Position numbers and translations under genes: made by a program. The notes beneath the pieces are model-generated. The model did not search any database, was not told the DNA's origin, and saw only the letters and a list, made by a program, of their open reading frames with translations. Of a stretch of 64,000 nt of DNA, positions 34,034-43,345 are shown piece by piece (position 1 is the stretch's first letter; every line of letters starts with the position of its first letter). The stretch comes from Parasphaerochaeta coccoides DSM 17374 (GTDB lineage: Bacteria > Spirochaetota > Spirochaetia > Sphaerochaetales > Sphaerochaetaceae), in assembly GCF_000208385.1 (NCBI RefSeq), contig NC_015436.1, forward strand, positions 1,736,001 through 1,800,000, read 5' to 3'.

Positions 34034-36868
34034 TCAAGTCAAAGATGAGGATAATTTTTTAAAATAGCCATTCCCCTTCGCCGCCTTATCACATAGCTGC
34101 CGATGACTGAGCGTTTCTTTCTGCGCTTTCTCATATGAGGACAGTTCGTTCTCCACCCATTCCATCTCCTGGCTGCCATCCGTGGAAAAGCGATGCCACC
34201 TGATGCCGTATCTGTCGAACAAGGAGTTTTTCATCTTGTCACGCTGACTCTGCCGTGTCCCTTCCCTATGAAAATGGACACCATCCACCTCAATCGCCAG
34301 GAACGGGCTTCTGCTGACCTTGTTGTATATGAGGAAATCCACATGGGTGGCCGGATTTTTCACATATTTCCGTTCCTCGTCGTTCAACGAACTCACGTCT
34401 CTAATCAGCATGTACAGCGGCTGGTGGCAGATGACACTGAACGGCAAGGATGGATGCTTGGCAAGACAGCCAGTCAATAATTCGTACATCAGATTCTCTG
34501 AATCATAACGTGATACATTCTTGTGGTTTTTCAAGTATTCCATACGACTGTCCGTGTATTGCTTGTACAGATAGTCAAAGATCGAGTAAATCCTACTCTG
34601 GACAACGGTACCGTTATTGTACTCGATATAGGAAACCAAATCGCTTACATTACTATCCGCAGGCAGTTCGTTGCCAGATACAACGAGACAAAAACACATC
34701 TTCGCCCGTGAGACCGCGACGTTCAGAAGATACGGGTTGTCCAGAAACTCGGAAACACCGTTGTCGACCGTTGACAGGATGATCGTATCCTTCTCCCGTC
34801 CCTGGAAACGATGAACCGTCGCCACATCGATATCGCACGAGCCAAGAACCTCGCAAAACGTTTCCACCTGGTTCTTGTAGGGGGTGATAATGCCAATGCC
34901 TCCCTGTGAAGACTGCATCATGCAGGGCAAGACTTCATTGCAGATGACATCCACTTGCCGCCGATTGGCATGATCCCGCTCATGGTTACCAACCACAGTC
35001 CTGTACACCGAGAGGACTTCGTCTTCACCCTTGTCCTCCGTCATAATGATCAGCTGTCCTCCATAGAACTTCTGGTTGCAGAACCCAATGATTTTAGGAT
35101 GGCAACGATAATGTTCGTGCAACATCTTCTGAGGAACCGCAGGGAAAAGAGAACATATGGACTTCAAAAGGCTGTTGCTCACAAACGAATACCCTTCTGG
35201 CAATATATGCGTCTTGAAAACCTCTTCGGCATGCTCCCTTGTTTTCTCATCGACAACATTGGGAAGCTGTTTCAGATCGCCGACAATTACTGCGTTCCGC
35301 GCAGAGGACAAGGACAGGGCTCCGGTCACGATGTCCACCTGCGAGGCCTCATCCATGATGAGATAATCGTATGTCACATCCACTCCCAGGCTACTCCGCG
35401 AAGAGAAAGTCGTGCTGAGGACAACAGGATATTCTTGTATGAAGTCGTTGGGACGCTGCCACAAGTCATCAGAGGAGAACTTCTCTCTTTTCGACTTTCC
35501 TCCATATCTTTCGTACATCTGTGCGTGGAGATAATCCAAGGACCATTCTGTCAGATTCCACATCTTTGCTACGGCATTCTCCTCTTCAAGAGCTTTGACC
35601 AGGGATGCAGCTTCGGCGGCAAGTTCAGTTCTCTTCACCTGATAGAACATACCCTGAAGGAGGGTGACGACTGTGGCCAGGTCTCTTTTTAGGAGCTTCC
35701 AGATTCCGATGCCGCAGGCAAGTACGGCCTTCACCTTGAAACACAGGGAGACGGGTCTGCTCCTTTCGTCAAACCGACGGCATTCCTGCCATAGGTTCAT
35801 GAGCTTGTCCGATGACAGTCCTTGACGCAGTTTCGAGATGGTTTCCATGCGCCTTGTCTCAGTACAGAACCGCTTGAAATGTACAATTTCCGTGTCCAGG
35901 CTATCTAGTTTCTGCCGAACATCGGCAAGGCACCGTTGCTGGGAAAACACATGGGAAATCTCCGCGACGGATGTCCGAATGTTTTTTTTAAGGGAGCCCA
36001 ACGCCTCATGACTTTTCTTCCACTCTGATAGGTCGGGATATTTGCCTAACTGATTTTCAAGGAACTTTGTTTTATTATGCGCTTTGCCGAGTGAAGCAAC
36101 AAGGAAATCCATGCCATATTTCGGAGCAGACAGCTTTTCGGAGACATTGACTGTCGCAGAGTTGTTGCATGAAACAACCTGAATAGTTTTCCCCTGTACC
36201 AGCAGGTTTGCTATGATATTGAGAATCGTCTGGGTTTTCCCCGTCCCCGGTGGCCCCTGGATGACACTGAGTTGCGAAGTCAATGCATTTCTCACTGCTT
36301 CGAACTGGCTTGCATTTCCACCAAAAGGGAAAATGAGATCGGGAGTTTCGTGTACTGCTGGCTTGTGTTCAGCGGGATTTAGATAAAGGGCAAGTACGGA
36401 TTTCTCGTCGATGAAAGATATCCTGTCATAATACTTCTTCAACAGGACAGACCCGTCCTCGGTCGTCAATTCATGTGTGTCTGCCAATCGGCGCAGGTAG
36501 TTCATACAATCCCGTGCCTGAGCATTCCTGAGACAGGAATACATCACCTGTACTTCATGCCAGAGATATGAACGTTCACTGCCGTCAGAGAAAATGACAC
36601 GCAGATATTTTTCTGAAAATAAACTGAACACATACAGGGCTTGCACATTGAACAGTCTGCGTCCCTGATGATTGATTTGCACCATGACAGGATCTAGCTT
36701 CTTCGGATTCGTAAGCACGCGAAGCGAAGATTGGTTGTACAGATATCTCTTTCCGTTCTGGAAAACGACTTCGAATTTTTTTTCCTGCTGATGATAGGTA
36801 CAGGACTTGATATCCTTTGAAATATCCTGCCCATCCTTCAGGATCATGTCCCTGCTTGCATCCAGCAC
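34034..36868 (-). CDS. SF1 helicase with C-terminal PD-(D/E)XK-like nuclease domain
   Basis: The 944-residue protein has two short N-terminal repeats (residues 20-110) and then an Upf1/SF1-type helicase. Its parts are Walker A GPPGTGKT at 205-212, Walker B DYLIMDEASQVD, motif III GDLKQLPNVV, HYRCHPKIIGFCN, GIITPYKNQVE, VHRFQGREKDTIILST and NVAVSRAKMC. A long insert after motif Ia (about 230-480) may be a lever or coiled-coil region. The C-terminus (about 850-930) has NPATHVDFLIYN..PFLAIEVDGVHFHREG, which reads as the D-ExD core of a DUF2726-like nuclease. The start is GTG with GAGGTG before it. The neighbouring Fic gene and island suggest a mobile-DNA defence role, not proved. It could instead be a housekeeping DNA-repair helicase. 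Confidence 0.85.
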   Translation of the reverse strand: MLDASRDMILKDGQDISKDIKSCTYHQQEKKFEVVFQNGKRYLYNQSSLRVLTNPKKLDPVMVQINHQGRRLFNVQALYVFSLFSEKYLRVIFSDGSERSYLWHEVQVMYSCLRNAQARDCMNYLRRLADTHELTTEDGSVLLKKYYDRISFIDEKSVLALYLNPAEHKPAVHETPDLIFPFGGNASQFEAVRNALTSQLSVIQGPPGTGKTQTILNIIANLLVQGKTIQVVSCNNSATVNVSEKLSAPKYGMDFLVASLGKAHNKTKFLENQLGKYPDLSEWKKSHEALGSLKKNIRTSVAEISHVFSQQRCLADVRQKLDSLDTEIVHFKRFCTETRRMETISKLRQGLSSDKLMNLWQECRRFDERSRPVSLCFKVKAVLACGIGIWKLLKRDLATVVTLLQGMFYQVKRTELAAEAASLVKALEEENAVAKMWNLTEWSLDYLHAQMYERYGGKSKREKFSSDDLWQRPNDFIQEYPVVLSTTFSSRSSLGVDVTYDYLIMDEASQVDIVTGALSLSSARNAVIVGDLKQLPNVVDEKTREHAEEVFKTHILPEGYSFVSNSLLKSICSLFPAVPQKMLHEHYRCHPKIIGFCNQKFYGGQLIIMTEDKGEDEVLSVYRTVVGNHERDHANRRQVDVICNEVLPCMMQSSQGGIGIITPYKNQVETFCEVLGSCDIDVATVHRFQGREKDTIILSTVDNGVSEFLDNPYLLNVAVSRAKMCFCLVVSGNELPADSNVSDLVSYIEYNNGTVVQSRIYSIFDYLYKQYTDSRMEYLKNHKNVSRYDSENLMYELLTGCLAKHPSLPFSVICHQPLYMLIRDVSSLNDEERKYVKNPATHVDFLIYNKVSRSPFLAIEVDGVHFHREGTRQSQRDKMKNSLFDRYGIRWHRFSTDGSQEMEWVENELSSYEKAQKETLSHRQLCDKAAKGNGYFKKLSSSLT

Positions 36869-37031
36869 GATTCACCTCTTTCCTGTAAGCAATTGACCGG
36901 AATCACCGGAAGTCCGGCTCTGCCTACGTTCTTCTCCACCGACTGGGTACAGCCGGGTTCGTTGTTGTCGTTCCGATGACTGAGCCATTCCAATCAATCG
37001 GAGACCATCTTTTATTGATCATAGACGGCCA

Positions 37032-37058
37032 TTTCCCATAAAGACTATTCTCCCATAA
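37032..37058 (-). promoter_or_regulatory. Direct repeats upstream of the helicase gene, word shared with fic
   Basis: TTTCCCATAA (37032-37041) and TTCTCCCATAA (37048-37058) on the plus strand. The same word forms the dyad before fic at 38157-38185. Confidence 0.4.
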
Positions 37059-37077
37059 ATGACAGCAAATCGGGAAA

Positions 37078-38133
37078 TTATTGATATTCAGGATTTCTTA
37101 CATAAGAAGTACTTCTCCCCCCACCTTGACTGAATATATATCCTTCTTCCTTGAGCCTTTTGAGTGCCGCCTCGACAGACGAGCTTTTTATGCTGGGACA
37201 CAACTCCAAAATTTCCATTTTGGTGAATGTACCCACTCTTTCGTTGACAGCCTCCCTGACAATATCATAGGGGGTACTCTTACGGTCGACAGAGCCAAGC
37301 CTATTTTCAAAATCCTTGTAGCAGTTCAGGACGATGCCCAGAAAATATTTGATGAAGGACGTATAGTCATTCCGCCCCTCATGCCAATCTGTAGAAACCT
37401 GTCGGAGCGCATCATAGTAAGACGCCTTGGTCTTCTCAATCTTCCTCTCTACACTGATATATTTACCCACCATGAAACCACTCTTATACAACAGCAACGT
37501 AGTGAGAAGACGGCTCATACGGCCATTGCCATCATTGAACGGATGAATACACAGGAAATCACAAATGAATATCGGAATCAGGATGAGAGGATCAACCACC
37601 TGCTGCGCAATGGCCTGCTGGTAGCTTCTACAAATCTCATCAACTGCATCCGGTGTCTCGTAGGGTTCACGTGGTGTAAATCTCGTCAAGGTTGTCCCAT
37701 CGGCATGAAACTCATTAATGAAGTTCTGCGTATTCTTGAATTTGCCACCGAAGGACTTGTCAGTATATGATAAAAGATCACGATGAAACTGAAGAATAAC
37801 ATGTGGCGTGAGCGGAATGAACTCGTAGCTCTCATGGATTGTGCTCAGGACATCCCGGTATCCAGCAATCTCCTGCTCGTCACAATCTCGTGGAGTACTC
37901 TTCTCTTGAACCAGTTGCCGTATCCTTGTACGTGAAGTCCCAATACCTTCAATCTTATTCGAGCTTTCAGTACTCTGTATCCTCGCAACTTCAACCAGGC
38001 GTTCCACTTCAACAGGCTTTTGTCTGATGTACAGTTCTTGCTTTCCCTTGTGCTCACGTATGCTGGAAACATATGAGAGGATGCTGCTGCTCCATGAACT
38101 TTCCTTTAAGTTTGTATAATTGAATTGACGCAT
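37078..38133 (-). CDS. Fic-family protein (class II, with winged-helix C-terminus)
   Basis: The 351-residue protein carries the complete Fic motif HPFNDGNGRMSR (His197 to Arg208), so it should transfer AMP or a related group to a protein hydroxyl. An N-terminal inhibitory motif [S/T]xxxE[G/N] is present as SNKIEG (Ser58, Glu62); this Glu blocks the ATP site until released. The last 60 residues (TKMEILELCPSIKSSSVEAALKRLKEEGYI) form a winged helix, which suggests DNA binding and autoregulation. The start at 38133 has GGGAG five bases upstream; the frame reaches 38235. No antitoxin gene is adjacent, and none is needed for this class. The target is unknown. Confidence 0.9.
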   Translation of the reverse strand: MRQFNYTNLKESSWSSSILSYVSSIREHKGKQELYIRQKPVEVERLVEVARIQSTESSNKIEGIGTSRTRIRQLVQEKSTPRDCDEQEIAGYRDVLSTIHESYEFIPLTPHVILQFHRDLLSYTDKSFGGKFKNTQNFINEFHADGTTLTRFTPREPYETPDAVDEICRSYQQAIAQQVVDPLILIPIFICDFLCIHPFNDGNGRMSRLLTTLLLYKSGFMVGKYISVERKIEKTKASYYDALRQVSTDWHEGRNDYTSFIKYFLGIVLNCYKDFENRLGSVDRKSTPYDIVREAVNERVGTFTKMEILELCPSIKSSSVEAALKRLKEEGYIFSQGGGRSTSYVRNPEYQ

Positions 38134-38156
38134 TTTTCTCCCACTGTTCAGAATTA

Positions 38157-38185
38157 TCTCCCATATAATACCATAGTATGGGAGA
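38157..38185. promoter_or_regulatory. Dyad in the fic promoter region
   Basis: TCTCCCATA and TATGGGAGA are perfect 9-bp inverted arms around 11 bases, just upstream of fic. The word recurs as direct repeats before the helicase gene. Confidence 0.55.
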
Positions 38186-38235
38186 ATAGCAGTGTCCGTA
38201 GGAGAAAAACATACGGTAGAGCCTCCCCTCCCCAA

Positions 38236-38776
38236 TGCATGTTGAAATGCCGAGAAACATCCATGCTATAAAGATGATGATTTCCCGCTACCCTTCATTA
38301 CCCCACAAATCAGAACATTTATTTAAAATGAAAAAAATTATAGCAAAGTCTCAAAAACATGATAAAAAAAATTGACAAAGATATTACTAATGTTATTATT
38401 AGATTTATAATAACTGTTTTACAATGAAGGAAAATGAGGGTGATTATCTCCTTTGAATCTGTAAAACGGCACTGTCAAGGAGGGCATGTGGAGTTCCCCA
38501 TAGAACAAAAAGTGAAAAAAACCGGAAAACAGTATCTCCCCTTCTTTTCCTTTCAGTCTGACCTGAAGTTCCCCCATACATATGGCATCTTGGATACTCC
38601 CAATTCCTACCGTCTGGATTGCGCCTTCACGGATCTTCGCTTCTCTTTGCAAATCCTTTAATTCTCCCTATTGCACATAATCAGAATATTAAAATGAAGG
38701 AGGTGAAGTTTTTAACACGGGCAATAACAAGTTCTTGGTTTTGTGTTGGAAATAACGAAAAACAAAAGGTGGTATT
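38236..38776. other. Intergenic region between fic and the PIG-L gene
   Basis: This is 541 bases. 38290-38420 is very AT-rich and holds a strong plus-strand promoter. The rest would be a roughly 370-base leader of the PIG-L gene. Open frames occur on both strands in it (38434-38661 plus; 38419-38652 minus) but neither is convincing. The plus frame, 75 codons, has AAGGA two bases from its ATG and lies just after the promoter. Confidence 0.4.
38372..38399 (+). promoter_or_regulatory. Strong candidate promoter of the PIG-L gene
   Basis: Consensus TTGACA (38372-38377), 16 bases, TATTAT (38394-38399). Confidence 0.6.
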
Positions 38777-41440
38777 ATGAAAAAGATTCTTACTATTCTC
38801 GCACTGTTGGCTATCTGCATGCTGACAGTAGCAGCTCAAGGTCGGATAGACAACACTCCATCGTACACAATTGACAGCGCTGATGTTATACTGAACCGTG
38901 GCCCTATATGGAGACCCTCATCTCCGGTCTTTGAGGAAATTGGAGCTTCTGGAATTTACCAGTCTCTTTCCAGGATTGGCAAATATGCAAGCTTTGCAAG
39001 TATCGGTGCCCACCCGGATGATGATGACTCAGGGATGTTTGCTTATCTCACCAAAGCTGAGCAAGTCAGGGTAGCAAACGTGATTGCAAACCGTGGCGAG
39101 GGCGGACAAAATGCAATTGGTCCTGAACTTTACCAAGGGCTTGGCGTCATTAGGACGGGAGAACTGCTAGCAGCCAGGAACATTGACGGAGCCGAACAAT
39201 ATTTCTTGAGTGCATATGACTTTGGCTTCTCAAGAAGCGGAGACGAAGCTCTTACTTTCTGGAATCAGGAAAACCTGATTGGTGATATAGTCCGCTTCAT
39301 CAGGACATTCCGTCCTCAGGTAGTATTGAATCATCATGGGAACGAATACGTCACTGTCACTGGACATGGTCAACACCAGGGAATGGGGAAAATCGTACCT
39401 ATGGCTGTAGCTGCGGCCGCCGACCCTAACGCATATCCAGAACAAATCAAGGAGGGTTTGTTACCATGGACTGTTTCCAGAGTTTTTACCAGAGGTGAAG
39501 GAAATACCATTATTGACCGTGGTACTTTTGATCCTGTAATAGGTCGGTCATATCAACAGATTGGTACTGAGGGACGCTCTTATCACCGCACGCAGAGCAT
39601 GGGAAACATACAGGCGTTAGGTTCATCTACAGCCAATTTCAAACTTCAGGAGTCAGTCTCTCCATTCACTGAAGACCCCAAGACCTTCTTTGATGGGATT
39701 GACACAACTCTGACAGGAATTGCCGACTTGACGGGAGATGAGGAAGGCAAGATTCCTTTCTTGAGAGTCGGACTGGAAAAACTCAATCTTGAGAGTGAAC
39801 GAATCTTGGATTCCTATAATCCAAAATATCCTGAATTGATTGTTGCAGACCTCGATCTGATGTTGTCCCAGTTCAAGACACTGCACAGACAAATCTGGGA
39901 GAGCAAACTCTCCACGGTGAAAAAAGATTATGTCATGCAGGCGCTGGAGCGCAAGATCAATGAAACCGAACAAGCAATGATCAAAACTTCCGGGGTGATT
40001 CTGGAAGCCTTTAGTGCAAAATCCCTCTATACAGCCGGAGACAATGTAGAAGTGAACTTTACTGTCTATGCAGTAGGCAAGACTCCCGTGACCGTAAAGA
40101 AACTTGCAGTGCATGCAGACAAAGGGGATACCGTCGAAAAGCAAGTGGATGCCGTCATCCAGAACAATGCGGTCATCAAAGAATCCGTAAAGCTGACAGT
40201 TGATGACAGAACCCCTGTTTCCAGGATATTCTGGTCGACAGATGGTAAAGTCCTGACATTGGAGGACTCTGATCCTGCTATGATTATCCAACCTTTCAGA
40301 GATTATCCGCTCGTTGGATACGCACAAGTGCAAATCGGCTCGGCCATAATTAGTCTGAAGCAGCCTGTACAAAACCGAATACAAAATGTTGTCATTGGAG
40401 AAGAAAGAACCTATGCCGCAGTAGTCGCTCCTTTTTCTGTCGCAGTGAATCCCAAAAACATAATTGTCAAGGCATCCCCCTCCGAACAGACGATTGACTT
40501 GCAGATTTCTGTCACCGCAAACAAGGCAGCTGAAGTTCAGCTGGAAGTTGATACGGTTGCAGGAATCCACATTGTCCTTGAGCAAGAGACCCTCTCCTTC
40601 ACAACTGCGCAGACAAGCCAGATTGTCAATGCAAAGCTGGTTATCCCCGGAAATTTCAAACAAGGCAAATACCCTGTTTCCGTAAGTATTACAGCAGAAG
40701 GGGAAAAGTATACTGATGGCTATGCAGCTATTCATTATCCACATGTTGAGAAACATTATCTCTATTCATCAGCAACCAGTAATCTCTCAATCATTGATGT
40801 CGATATGGCAAAGGATGTGAGAATCGGCTATGTACAGTACAATGATACCATTCCAGAGTACTTGGAACAGGTTGGGATAAAAATTGACATTCTTTCACCT
40901 GAGTTCATGGAAATGGGAAATTTTGACGATTACGATACAATAGTCATTGGGCCTTTGGCATATGAATTCCGAAGCGATCTGGTCAACAACAATGCCCGAC
41001 TGTTGGACTGGGTATCCCGTGGTGGTGTACTCATGGTTCAATATACTCGAGTGAAGTGGAATAGTCTGAATGTAGGACCATACCCCTCAACTATTGGGAG
41101 CTTGAATCGTGTAACCGTTGAAGAAGCGGAAATAACAGTACTGCAACCAGAACACCCGATTTTCAATTATCCAAATAAAATCACTACTTCTGACTTTGAA
41201 GGATGGATACAAGAAAGAGGACTTTATTTCTTTGAGAGCTGGGATGAACATTATCTTCCCTTGCTGGCTTGTCAAGATCCCGGTTTCCCACTTCAGAAAG
41301 GCGGTTTGATGGTAGCGGAATTAGGGAAAGGGCTTTGGATCTACAATGCCTATGCCTTCTTCCGCCAGATTCCTGGTGCCGTCCCAGGCGGATATAGAAT
41401 ATTTGCGAATATCCTCTCACTGCCAGCATCTCTGAAATAG
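38777..41440 (+). CDS. Secreted PIG-L (LmbE-like) family deacetylase with large C-terminal region
   Basis: The 887-residue protein has a signal peptide (to TVAA, residue 20). The PIG-L domain at about 70-300 contains the zinc motif AHPDDDD (His79-Asp82) and HGQHQ (197-201). These enzymes remove N-acetyl groups from N-acetylglucosamine-containing substrates. After a helical linker the middle part has two beta-rich, NEW3-like segments (about 410-640). The last 240 residues resemble a class I glutamine-amidotransferase-like fold (FDDYDTIVIGPLAYE, RGGVLMVQYTRVKWN) without a clear catalytic triad. AAGGTGG precedes the ATG. Periplasmic or outer-membrane glycan trimming is the likely role. It is monocistronic, with its own promoter and terminator. 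Confidence 0.82.
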   Translation: MKKILTILALLAICMLTVAAQGRIDNTPSYTIDSADVILNRGPIWRPSSPVFEEIGASGIYQSLSRIGKYASFASIGAHPDDDDSGMFAYLTKAEQVRVANVIANRGEGGQNAIGPELYQGLGVIRTGELLAARNIDGAEQYFLSAYDFGFSRSGDEALTFWNQENLIGDIVRFIRTFRPQVVLNHHGNEYVTVTGHGQHQGMGKIVPMAVAAAADPNAYPEQIKEGLLPWTVSRVFTRGEGNTIIDRGTFDPVIGRSYQQIGTEGRSYHRTQSMGNIQALGSSTANFKLQESVSPFTEDPKTFFDGIDTTLTGIADLTGDEEGKIPFLRVGLEKLNLESERILDSYNPKYPELIVADLDLMLSQFKTLHRQIWESKLSTVKKDYVMQALERKINETEQAMIKTSGVILEAFSAKSLYTAGDNVEVNFTVYAVGKTPVTVKKLAVHADKGDTVEKQVDAVIQNNAVIKESVKLTVDDRTPVSRIFWSTDGKVLTLEDSDPAMIIQPFRDYPLVGYAQVQIGSAIISLKQPVQNRIQNVVIGEERTYAAVVAPFSVAVNPKNIIVKASPSEQTIDLQISVTANKAAEVQLEVDTVAGIHIVLEQETLSFTTAQTSQIVNAKLVIPGNFKQGKYPVSVSITAEGEKYTDGYAAIHYPHVEKHYLYSSATSNLSIIDVDMAKDVRIGYVQYNDTIPEYLEQVGIKIDILSPEFMEMGNFDDYDTIVIGPLAYEFRSDLVNNNARLLDWVSRGGVLMVQYTRVKWNSLNVGPYPSTIGSLNRVTVEEAEITVLQPEHPIFNYPNKITTSDFEGWIQERGLYFFESWDEHYLPLLACQDPGFPLQKGGLMVAELGKGLWIYNAYAFFRQIPGAVPGGYRIFANILSLPASLK

Positions 41441-41455
41441 TTCTATGCAGCACCA

Positions 41456-41492
41456 ATGAAAGCCGTCCAGCAAATTCCTGGGCGGCTTTCAT
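41456..41492 (+). terminator. Terminator of the PIG-L gene
   Basis: ATGAAAGCCG pairs with CGGCTTTCAT, extended by CC/GG inside, followed by a T-rich tail (CATCTTTCATCATTTT). Confidence 0.75.
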
Positions 41493-41654
41493 CATCTTTC
41501 ATCATTTTGGATATAGGATAATCACCAGATTATTGCGTCTGCGGCCGCATGTCCTCTCTGGTTCATTACGCGAATGCTCGTATTGTCATTCAATTACAAT
41601 CAGCAGCAAATTTTGTTAAAACAATCCCGCACCCATCCGCCCCAATCATCGCCC

Positions 41655-43064
41655 TCACATCTTCTTGTATTCGGCCAGGATTTCCTCAGCGGCTTTTTTC
41701 CCGTCCGCGTAGAACAACAGCGTATTCTCCTTGATGAACAGTGGATTCGCTATTTCAGCGAAACCAGGACTGAGGGAACGCTTTACTACAATGACAGTAC
41801 GCGCCTTTCCGACATCCAGCACCGGCATACCGGAAATAGGATTCCCCTCCTCATGAGCCAAAGGATTGACGACATCATTCGCCCCTATGACGACAGCAAC
41901 GTCAGTCACCGGGAATGTCGGATTAATCTGTTCCAGCTCCTTCAGCTTGTCATAGGGAATATTCTCCTCAGCAAGCAACACGTTCATATGCCCAGGCATG
42001 CGGCCAGCAACAGGGTGAATGCCAAACTCTACCTCGATATCATCCTTCTCCAGTGCCTCGGAGAGCATCCGCACCGGATTCTGGGCACGGGAGACAGCCA
42101 TGCCATATCCCGGTATGAACACTACCCTGTTCGCGCTCTTGAGAATCATTGCAATCTCCTCGGCATCGGTCGTCTTCACCTTTCCCGCGTAGATATCGAC
42201 TGCCTGTCCCTTCTCCGCGTCCTTTCCCCCGACACCGCCGAAAATAACATTCGCCAGAGAACGATTCATCGCCTTGCACATGATTTGCGTCAGGATTATT
42301 CCGCTTGCACCGACAATTGCGCCGGAAATGATGAGAATGGTGTTGTCCAGCACAAATCCAGTCGCGGCGACCGCCAGGCCGGAATATGAATTTAACAGAG
42401 AGATGACAATGGGCATGTCCGCGCCGCCAATGGATATGGTGAGAAGAATGCCAAGGAACGATGAGAAAAAGATCAGCAGCCAGAGGTAGATGAGTTTGCC
42501 AGGATACATCACCATGCCGACCATGGAAGCCACGGCAGCAAGCATCACCAGAACCTTCACCACCTGATCACCCCGGAACTTCACGGCATGCGTAGTGATT
42601 ACCCCTTGCAGTTTCCCGGAAGCCACCATTGATCCCCAGAAAGTCAGCGCACCGATAAAGACAGAAATAACTATGGAGACGATGAACTGCGTGTCAAAGA
42701 CGAAGACCCCCGCGTTCAGTTCAAGTGCCTTCATGATGATTACATCAAGGAACGACACCACTGCCACCAAGAGCGATGCGATTCCTCCGAATCCGCTCAG
42801 AAGCCCTACCATCTGAGGCATTGCAGTCATCTTTACCTTCAACGCCATCCATGTCCCCACAATGCTCCCCAGCAGGATTCCTCCGAGAATCCACAAAGGA
42901 TTGAGCATGTCATACGCTATCACAGTCACAAGGACAGCCAGGAACATCCCCACGGCACCCAGCAAATTTCCTCTCACTGCCGTATCAGGGCGGGAAAGAC
43001 CTTTGAGTCCTATGATGAAAAAAGCGGCGGCGACAAGATAGACACTGTTTACCAGGATGTTCAT
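41655..43064 (-). CDS. pntB: NAD(P) transhydrogenase beta subunit
   Basis: The 469-residue subunit has eight or nine membrane segments (about 1-270) and a C-terminal NADP-binding domain III with VFIPGYGMAVSRAQNPVRML, HPVAGRMPGHMNVLLAE and VIGANDVVNPLA. With the alpha subunits it couples proton entry to hydride transfer from NADH to NADP+. It overlaps pntAb by 4 bases and has AAGGA before its ATG. It is the last gene of a three-gene operon. Confidence 0.97.
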   Translation of the reverse strand: MNILVNSVYLVAAAFFIIGLKGLSRPDTAVRGNLLGAVGMFLAVLVTVIAYDMLNPLWILGGILLGSIVGTWMALKVKMTAMPQMVGLLSGFGGIASLLVAVVSFLDVIIMKALELNAGVFVFDTQFIVSIVISVFIGALTFWGSMVASGKLQGVITTHAVKFRGDQVVKVLVMLAAVASMVGMVMYPGKLIYLWLLIFFSSFLGILLTISIGGADMPIVISLLNSYSGLAVAATGFVLDNTILIISGAIVGASGIILTQIMCKAMNRSLANVIFGGVGGKDAEKGQAVDIYAGKVKTTDAEEIAMILKSANRVVFIPGYGMAVSRAQNPVRMLSEALEKDDIEVEFGIHPVAGRMPGHMNVLLAEENIPYDKLKELEQINPTFPVTDVAVVIGANDVVNPLAHEEGNPISGMPVLDVGKARTVIVVKRSLSPGFAEIANPLFIKENTLLFYADGKKAAEEILAEYKKM

Positions 43065-43345
43065 TTCTTTTCCTTTTTCTTGAACTTCTCAAGCATGCGG
43101 TGAGTGACGACGAAACCGCCAACGACATTGATTGTCGCAAAGAATAGAGCGACAGCACCCAGAACCATGCAGAGCCTACTGTTACCTGAACCCGTCGCAA
43201 TGAGCGCCCCGATGATTGTTATGCCGGATATAGCGTTCGTCCCGGACATCAGAGGCGTATGGAGCAACGGGGGAATCTTCGTGATAAGTTCGTATCCCAG
43301 GAAAATCGAAAGGACAAATATGATGATGAGGTAGACAAGATTCAT
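43061..43345 (-). CDS. pntAb: NAD(P) transhydrogenase alpha subunit, membrane part
   Basis: The 94-residue protein has three hydrophobic segments and matches the C-terminal membrane part of E. coli PntA (SGTNAISGITIIGAL is a family mark). It is a separate gene, as in Rhodospirillum and many bacteria. It overlaps pntAa (43342) and pntB (43064) by 4 bases each, so translation of the three subunits is coupled. Confidence 0.95.
   Translation of the reverse strand: MNLVYLIIIFVLSIFLGYELITKIPPLLHTPLMSGTNAISGITIIGALIATGSGNSRLCMVLGAVALFFATINVVGGFVVTHRMLEKFKKKEKK

Noticed and set aside
38419-38652. 77-codon minus-strand frame in the fic/PIG-L gap
   Set aside because: It starts at a TTG with the ribosome-like site too close, and it overlaps the leader of the plus-strand gene.
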